A DNA stretch of 64,000 nt from Lachnospiraceae bacterium (GTDB taxonomy: Bacteria > Bacillota > Clostridia > Lachnospirales > Lachnospiraceae): contig JAQXTA010000015.1 in assembly GCA_029219245.1 (NCBI GenBank), forward strand, positions 1 to 64,000. The letters are read 5' to 3'. The stretch's first letter is position 1. Every line of letters begins with the position of its first letter. Under the pieces are notes generated by a model. The model was given only the letters and a program-made list of their open reading frames with translations, searched no databases and was not told the origin of the DNA. This document shows, in pieces, positions 63,413 through 64,000 of the stretch. The position numbers were made by a program, and so were the translations under genes.

Positions 63413-64000
63413 TTATGCTTCTTCTGTTTCTTCTACTGCAACTTCTTCAATATCTTCTGCTGCTGTTTCCTCTACTTCTGGAACATATTCTTCAGCACCC
63501 TGATTTGCTTCAATAACCGCATCTGCCATTTTAGCAACAATCAGTTTTACAGCTCTGATAGCATCATCATTACCAGGAATAATATAATCAAGTTCTTCCG
63601 GATCACAGTTTGTATCACCGATACCGATTAATGTGATACCAAGTGCATGTGCTTCCTGAACACAGATTTTTTCTTTCTTAGGATCTACTACGAAGATACA
63701 GTCAGGAATTCTTGTCATTTCTTTGATTCCGCCGAGGTTCTTCTCTAATTTTTCCCATTCTTTCTTTAACTGGATAACTTCTTTCTTAGGAAGTACATCA
63801 AATGTACCATCTTCAGACATTGTCTCGATTGCTTTTAATCTTTCAATTCTGGACTGGATGGTCTTGAAGTTTGTCAACATACCACCTAACCATCTTTCAT
63901 TTACATAGTACATTCCACAACGCTCTGCTTCTGTCTTAACCGCATCCTGAGCCTGTTTCTTAGTACCTACGAAAAGAATCGTACCACCCTGGGAAGCTAC
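63413..64000 (-). CDS. rpsB: 30S ribosomal protein S2 (5' end outside the window)
   Basis: The 195 visible codons include [17 protein letters not shown], the S2 signature [20 protein letters not shown], then [20 protein letters not shown] and [20 protein letters not shown]. The C-terminus is a long acidic tail of Glu, Val and Ala. The N-terminus lies beyond position 64000. Transcribed with tsf. Confidence 0.96.
   Translation of the reverse strand, partial: VASQGGTILFVGTKKQAQDAVKTEAERCGMYYVNERWLGGMLTNFKTIQSRIERLKAIETMSEDGTFDVLPKKEVIQLKKEWEKLEKNLGGIKEMTRIPDCIFVVDPKKEKICVQEAHALGITLIGIGDTNCDPEELDYIIPGNDDAIRAVKLIVAKMADAVIEANQGAEEYVPEVEETAAEDIEEVAVEETEEA

Overview
The window looks like chromosomal DNA of a low-to-mid GC anaerobic Firmicute, most likely Clostridia and probably Lachnospiraceae. 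The signs are a PolC-type polymerase, pyruvate phosphate dikinase, a pyruvate formate-lyase spare part (GrcA), a catalytic-plus-regulatory aspartate carbamoyltransferase pair (pyrBI), a LacI-like/GGDEF fusion, a bactofilin, a tRNA without encoded CCA and strong AGGAGG ribosome binding sites. The taxonomic call is inference. Nearly all of it is housekeeping DNA at high coding density. No stretch longer than about 300 bases lacks a gene or gene remnant.

Left edge (1-2284, minus strand) is the accessory part: a partial zinc-ribbon gene, a terminator, a tRNA-like element overlapping a 30-residue ORF, an ImmA/IrrE + DUF4411 (PIN-like) toxin-antitoxin pair with its own promoter, and a gene remnant against ppdK. 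This looks like the edge of a small island.

2284-9413: ppdK and a glycerophosphodiesterase on the minus strand; then an ABC-F ATPase, a PHP phosphoesterase and a HAD phosphatase on the plus strand.

9446-17379 (minus): one transcription unit, pheA - DUF815 AAA ATPase - ppx - ppk1 - maf - HAD phosphatase - small acidic protein, centred on polyphosphate. A divergent plus-strand DUF5050 gene (17512-18552) shares a promoter region with pheA.

18562-25585 (minus): a folate operon, folC - folE - HD hydrolase - folP - folBK, followed by a GNAT acetyltransferase and the LacI-like/GGDEF protein.

25620-34348: a membrane protein convergent with a MATE pump, a PH-domain protein, a nitroreductase, pyrBI, grcA, then pnp and rpsO with a long leader hairpin before pnp, and an NlpC/P60 hydrolase with a near-perfect promoter and a WalR-type box.

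34527-44781 (minus): a Na/Pi cotransporter with its own promoter; then the transcription/translation operon rimP - nusA - rnpM - ylxQ - infB - rbfA - nrnA - truB - ribF from a visible promoter. tRNA-Glu(CTC) is divergent from it, followed by a broken DUF3781 gene and a DinB-like gene.

45948-53957 (minus): PP2C phosphatase, Ser/Thr kinase, a 47-residue ORF, ispG and polC. 54209-64000 (minus): rpsB - tsf; a DUF6033 gene; then polysaccharide deacetylase - bactofilin - pyrH - frr - uppS - cdsA - dxr - rseP, joining ribosome recycling, isoprenoid lipid-carrier synthesis and envelope functions.

I see no CRISPR array, prophage, insertion sequence or obviously new multi-gene system. The best leads are the tRNA-like element with its small ORF beside the toxin-antitoxin pair, the HD hydrolase inside the folate operon, the RNase III-type hairpin before pnp, the WalR-type box, and the nested inverted repeat at 53120-53195.
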